This document shows, piece after piece, positions 13,662-21,165 of a stretch of 23,485 nt of DNA. The DNA is from Lentibacillus sp. Marseille-P4043. GTDB taxonomy: Bacteria; Bacillota; Bacilli; Bacillales; Amphibacillaceae. How positions within the stretch are numbered: the stretch's first letter is position 1; each line of letters begins with the position of its first letter. The translations under genes were made by a program, and so were the position numbers. The stretch covers positions 1,289,682-1,313,166 of the forward strand of contig NZ_LT984884.1 of the NCBI RefSeq assembly GCF_900258515.1, in the 5' to 3' direction. Under the pieces are notes generated by a model, which was not told the DNA's origin, ran no database searches, and saw nothing but the letters and a program-made list of their open reading frames with translations.

Positions 13662-13680
13662 GTTTATACGTATTTTTTAA

Positions 13681-13716
13681 GCAGGTAATACCGATTGCGG
13701 TGTTACCTGCTTTTTT
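13681..13716 (+). terminator. Strong intrinsic terminator after murAA
   Basis: GCAGGTAATACCG at 13681-13693 pairs with CGGTGTTACCTGC at 13698-13710 (13 bp with one wobble) around the loop ATTG. Six T residues follow immediately. TTTTTTAA precedes the stem, so it could also work from the opposite side. Confidence 0.96.
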
Positions 13717-13756
13717 AGTGTGTGTGGAGCGGAGCAGCGGCTCGGTCGAGTGCGGT

Positions 13757-14632
13757 AACATCGGCGCGAGAGCGAGAAACATCGGCACGAGCGGGAAAAC
13801 ATCGGCGCGAGCGGGAAAACATCGGCGCGAGCGGGGAAATATCGGCCCGAGCGCGAGAAACATCGGCGCGAGCGGGGAAACATCGGCGCGAGAACGAGAA
13901 CATCGGCGCGAGCGGGGAAATATCGGCCCGAGAGCGAGAAACATCAACCCCAGAACGAGAACATCAACCCGAGAACGAGAACATCGTCCCGAATCGCGAA
14001 ACATCAACCCGAGAACGAGAACATCAACCCGAGCGCAAGAACATCAACCCGAGCGCGAGAAACATCGGCGCGAGCGGAGAAACATCAACCCGAGCGCAAG
14101 AACATCAACCCGAGAATGGAAACATCGACCCGAGGGAGGAAACATCAACCCGAGCGCAAGAACATCAGCCCGAGCGCGGAAACATCGGCGCGAGCGGGGA
14201 AACATCGGCCCGAGAGCGAGAAACATCGGCGCGAGCGGGGAAACATCGGCGCGAGAGCGAGAAACATCGGCGCGAGCGGGGAAACATCGGCGCGAGAGCG
14301 AGAAACATCGGCGCGAGCGGAGAAACATCAACCCGAGAGCATAAACATCAACCCGAGCGGAGAAACATCAACCCGAGAGCATAAACATCAACCCGAGCGG
14401 AGAAACATCAACCCGAGAGCAGAAACATCGGCCCGAGCGCGAGAAACATCGGCGCGAGCGGAGAAACATCAACCCGAGCGCGAGAACATCAGCCCGAGAA
14501 CGGAAACATCAACCCGAGCGCGAGAACATCGTCCCGAGCGCGAGAAACATCAGCCCGAGCGGAGAAACATCAACCCGAGAACGAAAACATCAGCCCGAGA
14601 GCAGAAACATCAACCCCACAGCTAAACATCCC
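13757..14632. repeat. GC-rich 20/21-bp tandem repeat array, family A, copy 2
   Basis: About 43 units of the family A repeat start 40 bp after the murAA terminator and end about 27 bp before the dpp promoter. The constant AACATC (occasionally AATATC) is followed by a slot with GGCG, AACC, GGCC, AGCC, GTCC or GACC, then usually CGAG and a tail such as CGGGGA, AGCGAGA, CGGAGA or AACGAGA. Units are 19-21 bp, and in places a 20-mer and a 21-mer alternate as a 41-bp dimer (about 14201-14330). A 40-bp AACC dimer is repeated at about 14322-14420. Open frames on both strands here are by-products of a stop-free unit: they change frame with unit length and lack ribosome binding sites. Confidence 0.96.
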
Positions 14633-14659
14633 ACTCCGCACCCCATCCTAAATTAATCT

Positions 14660-14687
14660 TTTCAATTCCAAAACAATATGATAAAAT
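14660..14687 (+). promoter_or_regulatory. Extended -10 promoter for the dpp/ykf cluster
   Basis: TTTCAA at 14660-14665 is followed after 16 bp by TAAAAT at 14682-14687, which is preceded by TG and one base (TGATAAAAT, an extended -10). It is the first AT-rich sequence after the repeat array. Transcription would start near 14694, about 90 bases before dppB. Confidence 0.65.
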
Positions 14688-14699
14688 AGTATGAAAATT
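14685..14699 (+). promoter_or_regulatory. CodY-box-like operator at the dpp promoter
   Basis: AATAGTATGAAAATT matches the CodY consensus AATTTTCWGAAAATT at 12 of 15 positions and overlaps the -10 and the start-site region. CodY, loaded with branched-chain amino acids and GTP, represses the B. subtilis dpp operon in rich conditions. The same control is inferred here. Confidence 0.55.
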
Positions 14700-14726
14700 A
14701 TTAATAGTCAACAAAGTGGAGCTGCC

Positions 14727-14766
14727 AAAGGTTATCAAGCAATGCTGAAATGCGTACAACCTTTTT
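14727..14766 (+). other. Leader hairpin with T-run before dppB
   Basis: AAAGGTT at 14727-14733 pairs with AACCTTT at 14758-14764, giving a 7-bp stem followed by T residues (TTTTT at 14762-14766) and immediately by the dppB ribosome binding site TAGGAGTGGGG. It could act as a weak attenuator or influence access to the ribosome binding site. The loop is long (24 bases), so stability is uncertain. Confidence 0.35.
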
Positions 14767-14782
14767 ATAGGAGTGGGGCGAC

Positions 14783-15715
14783 ATGTTACGGTACATTTTA
14801 AAACGATTTCTTATGATGGTCATCACCATTTGGATCATTGTGACATTGACATTTGTTTTAATGGTAACGATTCCAGGATCACCGTTCAATGAAGAGCGGG
14901 GGACGAATGAAACAGTTCAAGCCAACTTAGAGGCACATTATAACCTTGATGAACCTTATTACATACAATATTTGCTTTATTTAAAGTCGATCGTAACGCT
15001 TGATTTCGGTCCATCGATTAAACAACCAACAGAAACAGTAAACGATTTACTTGGTCGGGGCTTCCCGATTTCCTTTGAACTTGGGATCGTTACAATCATT
15101 GTTGCGGTCATATCAGGCATTATTCTCGGAATTATGGCAGCACTCCGGCATAACAAATTGATTGATTATGCAGCCATGAGCTTTGCTGTGTTAGGAATAT
15201 CGATCCCCAACTTTGTCTTGGCAACATTGCTCATTCAAAAGCTAGCGGTGGATTGGCAGCTGTTCCCACCCGCGACATGGTCCAGTCCGGCTCATATGGT
15301 TCTTCCGGTCATTGCGCTGGCGACAGGGCCAATGGCGATTATCGCTCGGCTGACAAGATCGACAATGCTTGAGGTATTAACGCAGGATTATATTAAAATG
15401 GCACGGGCAAAGGGGCTCACACCGTGGAAAATTGTTGTGAAGCATGCTTTAAAAAATGCTCTGATGCCAGTTGTGACAATACTTGGGACACTGCTTGCAG
15501 GTATTTTGACCGGTACATTTGTAATTGAAAAGATATTCGCAATACCTGGGATGGGGAAATATTTTGTTGAAAGCATTAACCAACGGGATTATCCAGTTAT
15601 TATGGGGACAACGGTTTTCTATAGTGCCTTTCTTATTTTTATGTTGTTTTTAGTAGATATTGCTTACGGTTTACTAGATCCACGAATCAAGCTGCATAAA
15701 AAGGGAGGAGAATAA
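14783..15715 (+). CDS. dppB: Dipeptide/oligopeptide ABC transporter permease, DppB/OppB type
   Basis: This is one of two membrane permeases of a peptide ABC importer, 310 residues with about six transmembrane helices. The N-terminal helix at 9-30 and the PGSPFNEERG segment are typical of OppB/DppB proteins. The cytoplasmic EAA loop that docks the ATPase is MARAKGLTPWKIVVKHALKN (206-225). The C-terminus DPRIKLHKKGGE is also typical. TAGGAGTGGGG precedes ATG 14783, and the gene ends one base before dppC. The Dpp label, chosen over Opp, follows from the downstream ykfA, ykfC and ykfD homologues, which are linked to dpp in B. subtilis; the family itself cannot be assigned a precise substrate from sequence. 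Confidence 0.92.
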   Translation: MLRYILKRFLMMVITIWIIVTLTFVLMVTIPGSPFNEERGTNETVQANLEAHYNLDEPYYIQYLLYLKSIVTLDFGPSIKQPTETVNDLLGRGFPISFELGIVTIIVAVISGIILGIMAALRHNKLIDYAAMSFAVLGISIPNFVLATLLIQKLAVDWQLFPPATWSSPAHMVLPVIALATGPMAIIARLTRSTMLEVLTQDYIKMARAKGLTPWKIVVKHALKNALMPVVTILGTLLAGILTGTFVIEKIFAIPGMGKYFVESINQRDYPVIMGTTVFYSAFLIFMLFLVDIAYGLLDPRIKLHKKGGE

Positions 15716-15716
15716 A

Positions 15717-16673
15717 ATGAGGCTAGAAAATGAATACACAGCTGAAAATTCTCCTGCTAATGTCCCGGACGATTGGTTTACGTGGAAGGAAAAAGATTTG
15801 CAAGCGGCTGAATCAGTAGCCAGGCCATCTTTATCTTATTGGCAAGATGCATGGAAACGGCTTGTGAAAAATAAACTGGCAATGTCAGGACTCGTTTTTC
15901 TTATTCTATTAACGATCATGGCAATAATCGGCCCGACACTTACACCATACTCAGTTAAGGATGTGAATTTGCCCAATCAATTCCAGGGACCATCCAGTAC
16001 ACATTGGTTTGGTACAGATTCATTAGGTCGCGATGTCTTCACCCGCACATGGTATGGCGCAAGAATCTCACTATTTGTTGGACTAATGGCAGCACTGATT
16101 GATTTTTTCGTTGGGGTTGTTTATGGCGGGATTTCCGGCTACAAGGGCGAGCGTACAGATAATATCATGATGCGGATTATTGAGATCTTATATGGTCTGC
16201 CTTATTTACTCGTTGTCATTTTATTGCTAGTCGTGATGGGTCCGAGCTTGACGACGATTATCGTTGCGTTAACAGTGACTGGTTGGGTTGGTATGGCGCG
16301 AATTGTCAGGGGGCAAGTGTTGCAAATCAAAAACTATGAATTTGTGCTTGCTTCAAAATCGTTTGGGACCAAGACAAAGCGGATTATTCGTAAAAATTTA
16401 CTGCCAAATACAATGGGGCCGATCATTGTTCAGATGACCTTAACCGTTCCAAACGCGATTTTTGCCGAAGCGTTTTTGAGCTTTTTAGGATTAGGGATCC
16501 AGTCGCCGTATGCCAGCTGGGGAATGATGGCCAATGACGCATTAGGCGCGATTTTATCTGGGAACTGGTGGACATTGTTTTTCCCGGCATTTTTCATTTC
16601 GTTCACAATGTTTGCCTTTAATGTTTTAGGTGACGGGCTTCAAGATGCACTTGATCCGAAACTGAGAAAGTAG
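15717..16673 (+). CDS. dppC: Dipeptide/oligopeptide ABC transporter permease, DppC/OppC type
   Basis: This is the second permease of the importer, 318 residues. A hydrophilic N-terminal extension of about 55 residues precedes the first helix (about 57-78). The periplasmic-side motif HWFGTDSLGRDVFTRTWYGA (about 101-120) and the EAA loop YEFVLASKSFGTKTKRIIRK are classic for DppC/OppC. The C-terminus FNVLGDGLQDALDPKLRK is fully conserved in type. AGGGAGGAG within the end of dppB serves as the ribosome binding site. The stop abuts the start region of dppD, so the genes are translated as a tight group. Confidence 0.93.
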   Translation: MRLENEYTAENSPANVPDDWFTWKEKDLQAAESVARPSLSYWQDAWKRLVKNKLAMSGLVFLILLTIMAIIGPTLTPYSVKDVNLPNQFQGPSSTHWFGTDSLGRDVFTRTWYGARISLFVGLMAALIDFFVGVVYGGISGYKGERTDNIMMRIIEILYGLPYLLVVILLLVVMGPSLTTIIVALTVTGWVGMARIVRGQVLQIKNYEFVLASKSFGTKTKRIIRKNLLPNTMGPIIVQMTLTVPNAIFAEAFLSFLGLGIQSPYASWGMMANDALGAILSGNWWTLFFPAFFISFTMFAFNVLGDGLQDALDPKLRK

Positions 16674-16682
16674 GTGACACAA

Positions 16683-17687
16683 TTGGAAAAAATTCTCGAT
16701 GTACGTGATCTTCATGTGACCTTTTCAACATATGGCGGGACAGTTAAAGCGGTTCGTGGTGTTAATTTTCATTTAAATAAGGGGGAAACGCTGGCAATCG
16801 TTGGCGAGTCAGGATGCGGGAAAAGTGTGACATCGAATGCAATTATGCGGCTTATTCCCGATCCGCCTGGAAAAATTAGTCGGGGAACGATTACATTTCA
16901 CGGAAAAGATCTGACAAAGCTCTCTGAGAAGAAGATGCGTCACATCCGTGGTGTTGATATTTCAATGATTTTTCAGGATCCGATGACAGCATTAAATCCA
17001 ACGCTAACGATCGGCTCCCAACTAATGGAAGGACTCCGTCAACACGACAAAATATCCAATGATCAGGCGAAACGAAAGGCAAGGGAAATGATGGACCTGG
17101 TCGGTATTCCTAATCCTGACGAACGAATGAAACAGTACCCACACCAGTTTAGTGGCGGAATGCGGCAGCGGATCGTGATTGCGATGGCATTAATCTGTGA
17201 GCCAGAATTATTAATCGCTGATGAGCCAACCACAGCACTTGACGTAACGATCCAAGCGCAAATCCTGGAGTTATTTGAAAAAATCCAAGCTAAAACGGGT
17301 GTATCGATTATTTTGATTACCCATGATTTAGGTGTAGTTGCGAAAATTGCCGATCGAATTGCTGTTATGTATGCAGGTAAAATCATTGAAGTTGGCACAA
17401 AACGGGAAATATTTTATCATGCAGAACATCCATATACACAAGGCTTGCTGAAATCTGTTCCTAGGCTTGATTTGCAAGGGGAAAAGTTAATCCCAATCGA
17501 CGGCACACCACCTGATTTATTCTCACCTCCAAAGGGATGTCCGTTTACAGCGCGATGTCCATTTGCCATGGAGGTGTGTGATAAAGTTTATCCTTTTCAT
17601 TCGGATCTTTCTAATACACATCATGTGGAATGTTGGCTGCAGGATGAGAGGGCTAAACAGCTTTTGGCTGCTTCAGCCGTTAGGTAA
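16683..17687 (+). CDS. dppD: Peptide ABC transporter ATP-binding protein DppD
   Basis: This is the cytoplasmic ATPase of the importer, 334 residues from the chosen TTG at 16683. That start gives MEKILDVRDLHVTF, the expected beginning, and is preceded by AAAGTAGGTGA; the in-frame GTG at 16674 overlaps this site. Walker A GESGCGKS is at 41-48, the Q-loop is near 98, the signature FSGGMRQR is at 156-163, Walker B LLIADEP is at 176-182 and the H-loop histidine is His214. The C-terminal oligopeptide-binding extension has four cysteines (GCPFTARCP, EVC, ECW), a pattern seen in Dpp/Opp ATPases. It pairs with the second ATPase encoded at the end of the cluster. Confidence 0.95.
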   Translation: MEKILDVRDLHVTFSTYGGTVKAVRGVNFHLNKGETLAIVGESGCGKSVTSNAIMRLIPDPPGKISRGTITFHGKDLTKLSEKKMRHIRGVDISMIFQDPMTALNPTLTIGSQLMEGLRQHDKISNDQAKRKAREMMDLVGIPNPDERMKQYPHQFSGGMRQRIVIAMALICEPELLIADEPTTALDVTIQAQILELFEKIQAKTGVSIILITHDLGVVAKIADRIAVMYAGKIIEVGTKREIFYHAEHPYTQGLLKSVPRLDLQGEKLIPIDGTPPDLFSPPKGCPFTARCPFAMEVCDKVYPFHSDLSNTHHVECWLQDERAKQLLAASAVR

Positions 17688-17789
17688 ACGTGACTTATTG
17701 CCAAATTTTAATGGCGTAGGTCCTCGTTTTTCTGATCCATTATGTTCGGAAAAGCGACTTCATCAAATAGGTTTAGGAGGGGGAAATTC

Positions 17790-19424
17790 ATGAAGAAATG
17801 GCTTTTACTGTTCATTGCAGTTGTAACGGTCGGTGTTTTGGCGGCATGTACAGCAAATGACAGTGCTGGTGAGAAACAGGATGATGACAGTGGATCAGAT
17901 GCGGATGCGGCAAGTGAAGAAAAAGTCTTGCTCATGAATAATGGAGAGGAGCCAACATCATTAAATCCACCAATAGGCTTCGATTCTGTTTCATGGAATG
18001 TGTTGAACAACTTAATGGAAGGGCTAACACGATTGGGGCAAGACGATACACCAGAAGCGGCAATTGCCGAGGATTGGGATGTTTCTGATGATGGCAAGAC
18101 ATATACCTTTCATCTTCGGGAAAACGCCAATTGGTCAAATGGGGATCCGGTAACAGCAAGTGATTTTGAATATGCCTGGAAGCAATTGCTTGACCCGGAA
18201 ACAGGTTCTCCAGCAGCATTTTTAGGTTATTTTATTGAAGGTGGCGAGGCGTTTAACAATGGGGAAGGTTCCGCGGACGATATCATGGTGACGGCAAAAG
18301 ATGAGAAAACATTAGAAGTGACGTTGACAGCACCAACAGGATTTTTCTTACATGTTATTTCCAATCCAGCCTTTTTCCCGGTCAATGAACAAGTGGCAAC
18401 GGACAATCCGGAATGGTTTGCTGATGCTGATTCTTTTGTCTCCAATGGGCCATTTAAAATGGAAACATGGGAGCATGACAGCAAAATTGTTATGGTGAAA
18501 AACGATCAATATTGGGATAAAGATACGGTGAAGCTAGATAAAGTAGATTGGGCAATGGTCCCGGAAACAAACACAGAATATCAAATGTTTCAAAGTGATG
18601 AACTGGATATGACGGAAATCCCATCTGATATGGCTGAACAGTTAATTGATGGTGATGACGTGGTAATTGAGGACCAAGCGGGGCTATATTTTTACCGATT
18701 CAATGTCAATGAAGAGCCATTTCAAAATAAGAAAATCAGAAAAGCATTCGCAATGGCGATTAACCAGCAAGACATTGTTGATTTTGTAACAAAAAATAAA
18801 GAAGAAGCAGCAACAGGCTTTGTATCGCCAGGATTTACCGATCCATCAGGTACAGATTTTCGCGAAGCAAATGGTGCACAAGTGGAATTCAACCCAGAAG
18901 CGGCAAAAACGCTGCTAGAAGAAGGGATGAAGGAAGAAGGATATGATGAATTACCACCAGTGACATTATCGTACAATACAGATGAATCGCACAAGGCAAT
19001 CGCCGAAACAATGCAAAATATGTTTAGTGAGAACCTTGGCATCGATGTCACATTGGAAAACACGGAATGGAACGTATTTTTAGAGGATCAAAAGGGTTTA
19101 AAACATCAATTGTCACGTAGTTCATTCTTATTTGATTATGGTGATCCAGTTAACTTCCTGGAAAGCTTTATCACCGGCTCAACGATGAACCGCACAGGCT
19201 GGTCAAATGAAGAATATGATAAATTAATCGAAAAGGCTAAAACAGAAACAGACGAAGCAAAGCGCTGGGAATATATGTATGAGGCTGAGGAGCTGCTAGC
19301 TGAAGAAATGCCGATTTTCCCAATTCATTATTATAACCAAGTTTATATTTACAAGGATAACATTTCCGGTGTTGTCCGCCACCCAGTTGGGTATTTGGAA
19401 TTGAAGTGGGCGGATAAAGAGTAG
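17790..19424 (+). CDS. dppE: Peptide-binding lipoprotein DppE/OppA type
   Basis: This is the extracellular solute-binding protein (SBP family 5) that captures peptides for the importer, 544 residues. ATG 17790 follows an excellent AGGAGGGGG, and the in-frame ATG at 17742 is rejected because the signal peptide starts at 17790. The lipobox VLAAC places the lipid-modified cysteine at Cys20, followed by a Ser/Asp/Gly-rich linker to about residue 50. The mature domain starts with EPTSLNPPIGFDSVSWNVLNN, carries a TYTFHLRENANWSNGDPVTA motif near residue 105, and has the family's usual C-terminal EEMPIFPIHYYNQVYIY. B. subtilis DppE is known to bind murein tripeptide L-Ala-gamma-D-Glu-meso-DAP; that substrate is inferred here from the ykf neighbours. 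No terminator is visible before the following repeat array. Confidence 0.93.
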   Translation: MKKWLLLFIAVVTVGVLAACTANDSAGEKQDDDSGSDADAASEEKVLLMNNGEEPTSLNPPIGFDSVSWNVLNNLMEGLTRLGQDDTPEAAIAEDWDVSDDGKTYTFHLRENANWSNGDPVTASDFEYAWKQLLDPETGSPAAFLGYFIEGGEAFNNGEGSADDIMVTAKDEKTLEVTLTAPTGFFLHVISNPAFFPVNEQVATDNPEWFADADSFVSNGPFKMETWEHDSKIVMVKNDQYWDKDTVKLDKVDWAMVPETNTEYQMFQSDELDMTEIPSDMAEQLIDGDDVVIEDQAGLYFYRFNVNEEPFQNKKIRKAFAMAINQQDIVDFVTKNKEEAATGFVSPGFTDPSGTDFREANGAQVEFNPEAAKTLLEEGMKEEGYDELPPVTLSYNTDESHKAIAETMQNMFSENLGIDVTLENTEWNVFLEDQKGLKHQLSRSSFLFDYGDPVNFLESFITGSTMNRTGWSNEEYDKLIEKAKTETDEAKRWEYMYEAEELLAEEMPIFPIHYYNQVYIYKDNISGVVRHPVGYLELKWADKE

Positions 19425-19446
19425 AAACCGGTGTGAGTGCATGGGT

Positions 19447-20067
19447 GGCGCGCATCTTCAGCGAGAAGTCGCGCATCTTCAGCGAGAAGTCGCGCATGCT
19501 CGGCGTGAAGTCGCGCACCTCGGCCGTGAAGTCGCGCACCTCGGCCGTGAAGTCGCGCATGCTCGGCGAGAAGTCGCGCACCTCGGCGAGAAAGTCGCGC
19601 ATCTTCAGCGAGAAGTCGCGCATGCTCGGCGAGAAGTCGCGCACCTCGGCCGAGAAGTCGCGCATCACTGGTGGAAGTCGCGCACCCCCGGCCGAAAGTC
19701 GCGCACCCCGGCCGAAAGTCGCGCACGCTCGGCGAGAAGTCGCGCACCCCGGCCGAGAAGTCGCGCACCTCGGCGAGAAAGTCGCGCATCACCGGCGTGA
19801 AGTCGCGCACCTCCGGCCGAAAGTCGCGCACCACCGGGCAGAAGTCGCGCATCACCCACCGGTGGGAAGTCGCGCACCTCGGCCAAGAAGTCGCGCATCA
19901 TCGGTGGAAAGTCGCGCACCTCCGGCCGAAAAGTCGCGCACCCAAGGCCGAAAGTCGCGCACCTCGGCCGAAAGTCGCGCATCATCGGTGGGAAGTCGCG
20001 CACCTCGTCGAGAAAGTCGCGCACCCAAGGCCGAAAGTCGCGCACCCCGGCCAAGAAGTCGCGCACC
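19447..20067. repeat. GC-rich 20-22-bp tandem repeat array, family B
   Basis: About 30 units begin 22 bp after the dppE stop. Each contains GTCGCGCA (about 29 exact copies; the first is GGCGCGCA) followed by a variable block: CCTCGGCCGAGAA, TCTTCAGCGAGAA, TGCTCGGCGAGAA, TCATCGGTGGGAA, CCCAAGGCCGAAA and others. Up to about 19668 the units are 21 bp, so the minus strand reads as a run of about 11 heptapeptides of the form (M/V)RDF followed by three residues such as SAE, TAE, SPS, TPS or SLK. Further right, 20- and 22-bp units break that frame. No ribosome binding site precedes the minus-strand frames, so I treat the array as non-coding. It divides the dpp genes from the ykf genes. Confidence 0.95.
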
Positions 20068-20076
20068 GAACATAGT

Positions 20077-20116
20077 AAGGGAGGGCTCATTTCATTTTTA
20101 TATGGGCCACCCTTTT
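20077..20116 (+). terminator. Possible terminator or attenuator between array B and ykfA
   Basis: AAGGGAGGGCTCAT at 20077-20090 can pair imperfectly with ATGGGCCACCCTT at 20102-20114 (AAGGG/CCCTT plus GGGC/GCCC and CAT/ATG with a mismatch and a bulge), followed by TTTT. If it works, ykfA-ykfC-ykfD would need read-through or their own promoter. A TATACAT at 20119-20125 is a possible -10, without a good -35. Confidence 0.4.
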
Positions 20117-20151
20117 CCTATACATAGATTGATAAAGAAAGAGGGGTTCAC

Positions 20152-21072
20152 ATGATACTTCCGGAGCATTTACATAAAGGTGATACCATTGGCATTATTG
20201 CACCGGCAAGCCCAGTAAAATTTGCTGAGCTAAAGAAGGGTATTTCATTTTTTGAGGGTCTGGGTCTTCATGTCAAGCTTGGCGAGCATATCGATCGGGT
20301 GCATGGTTATTTAGCTGGGACAGATCGGGAACGTCTCACGGATCTTCACGACATGTTTGCTGATCCGCATGTGAAGGCAATTATTTGTGCTCGTGGTGGT
20401 TATGGGACTGGAAGAATTGCTGCAGCTATCGATTATGATCTGATCAGGCAAAATCCGAAAATTTTTTGGGGCTATAGTGATATTACATATTTACATACTG
20501 CGATTCGGCAAAAAACTGGGCTTGTCACTTTCCACGGCCCAATGGTTGCTTCGGATATCGCAAAGGATAATTTTGATGCGTTGTCTGCACGTCTATTTGA
20601 ACAGTTATTTTGCCCGATAAAAATGTGCTACACAGAAGAAATATCGCCACTACACACGCTTGTTCCGGGTGAGGCAACGGGAGAGCTTGTTGGGGGAAAT
20701 TTATCATTATTAGTAAGTATGATGGGAACTGGATATGAAATCGATACAAAAGGGAAATTGTTGTTCATCGAGGACATTGGTGAAGAGCCATATCGGGTTG
20801 ACGGTATGCTTAATCAATTAAAACTTGCTGGCAAACTGAGTGATGCAGCTGGGATTATTATTGGAGATTTTTCCTGGGCTAATCCGAGAAAAGGTAAGCC
20901 ATCCTTAAGCTTAGGGCAAGTATTTCAAGATTATGTTGCTGATTTGTCGTGCCCAGTGATGTCAGGATTTAAAATTGGCCACTGTATGCCACACTTTTCC
21001 ATTCCATTGGGTGTGTGTGCAACGTTATCAACTTCAAACAAGACACTGATGGTGGATGTGGGGGTTAGATAA
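20152..21072 (+). CDS. ykfA: Murein tetrapeptide LD-carboxypeptidase (peptidase S66), YkfA
   Basis: This cytoplasmic serine peptidase removes the terminal D-Ala from murein tetrapeptides after uptake (also related to MccF-type enzymes). The protein has 306 residues without a signal peptide, beginning HKGDTIGIIAPASP. The S66 catalytic triad can be placed at Ser109 (WGYSDIT), Glu207 (FIEDIGEEPYRVDG) and His277 (KIGHCMPHFSIPLG), and CARGGYGTGR forms the conserved pocket near residue 80. GAGGGG precedes ATG 20152. In B. subtilis ykfA directly follows dppE; here the family B array lies between them. A MccF-like resistance role is the main alternative, but the dpp/ykf context argues for murein peptide recycling. 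Confidence 0.9.
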   Translation: MILPEHLHKGDTIGIIAPASPVKFAELKKGISFFEGLGLHVKLGEHIDRVHGYLAGTDRERLTDLHDMFADPHVKAIICARGGYGTGRIAAAIDYDLIRQNPKIFWGYSDITYLHTAIRQKTGLVTFHGPMVASDIAKDNFDALSARLFEQLFCPIKMCYTEEISPLHTLVPGEATGELVGGNLSLLVSMMGTGYEIDTKGKLLFIEDIGEEPYRVDGMLNQLKLAGKLSDAAGIIIGDFSWANPRKGKPSLSLGQVFQDYVADLSCPVMSGFKIGHCMPHFSIPLGVCATLSTSNKTLMVDVGVR

Positions 21073-21165
21073 ATGTCGGTGAATAGTTGATAAATTTAAC
21101 CAGGCTGCGGCATGATTATAAATTTTTACAACATAGAATTCGATATCAGAAAGGAGCACCGTAAA

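Noticed and set aside
13700..14625. Several overlapping open frames (up to about 220 codons) on both strands of array 2
   Set aside because: They come from a stop-free repeat unit of 19-21 bp; all frames stay open, the frame shifts with unit length, the composition is Arg/Glu/Ala/Ser-rich low complexity, and no ribosome binding site precedes them.
19237..20155. Open frames on both strands across array B, including minus-strand MRDF/VRDF repeats
   Set aside because: The frames run into unrelated sequence at both ends, shift at 20- or 22-bp units and lack a ribosome binding site. The heptad pattern is recorded as a finding but not annotated as a gene.
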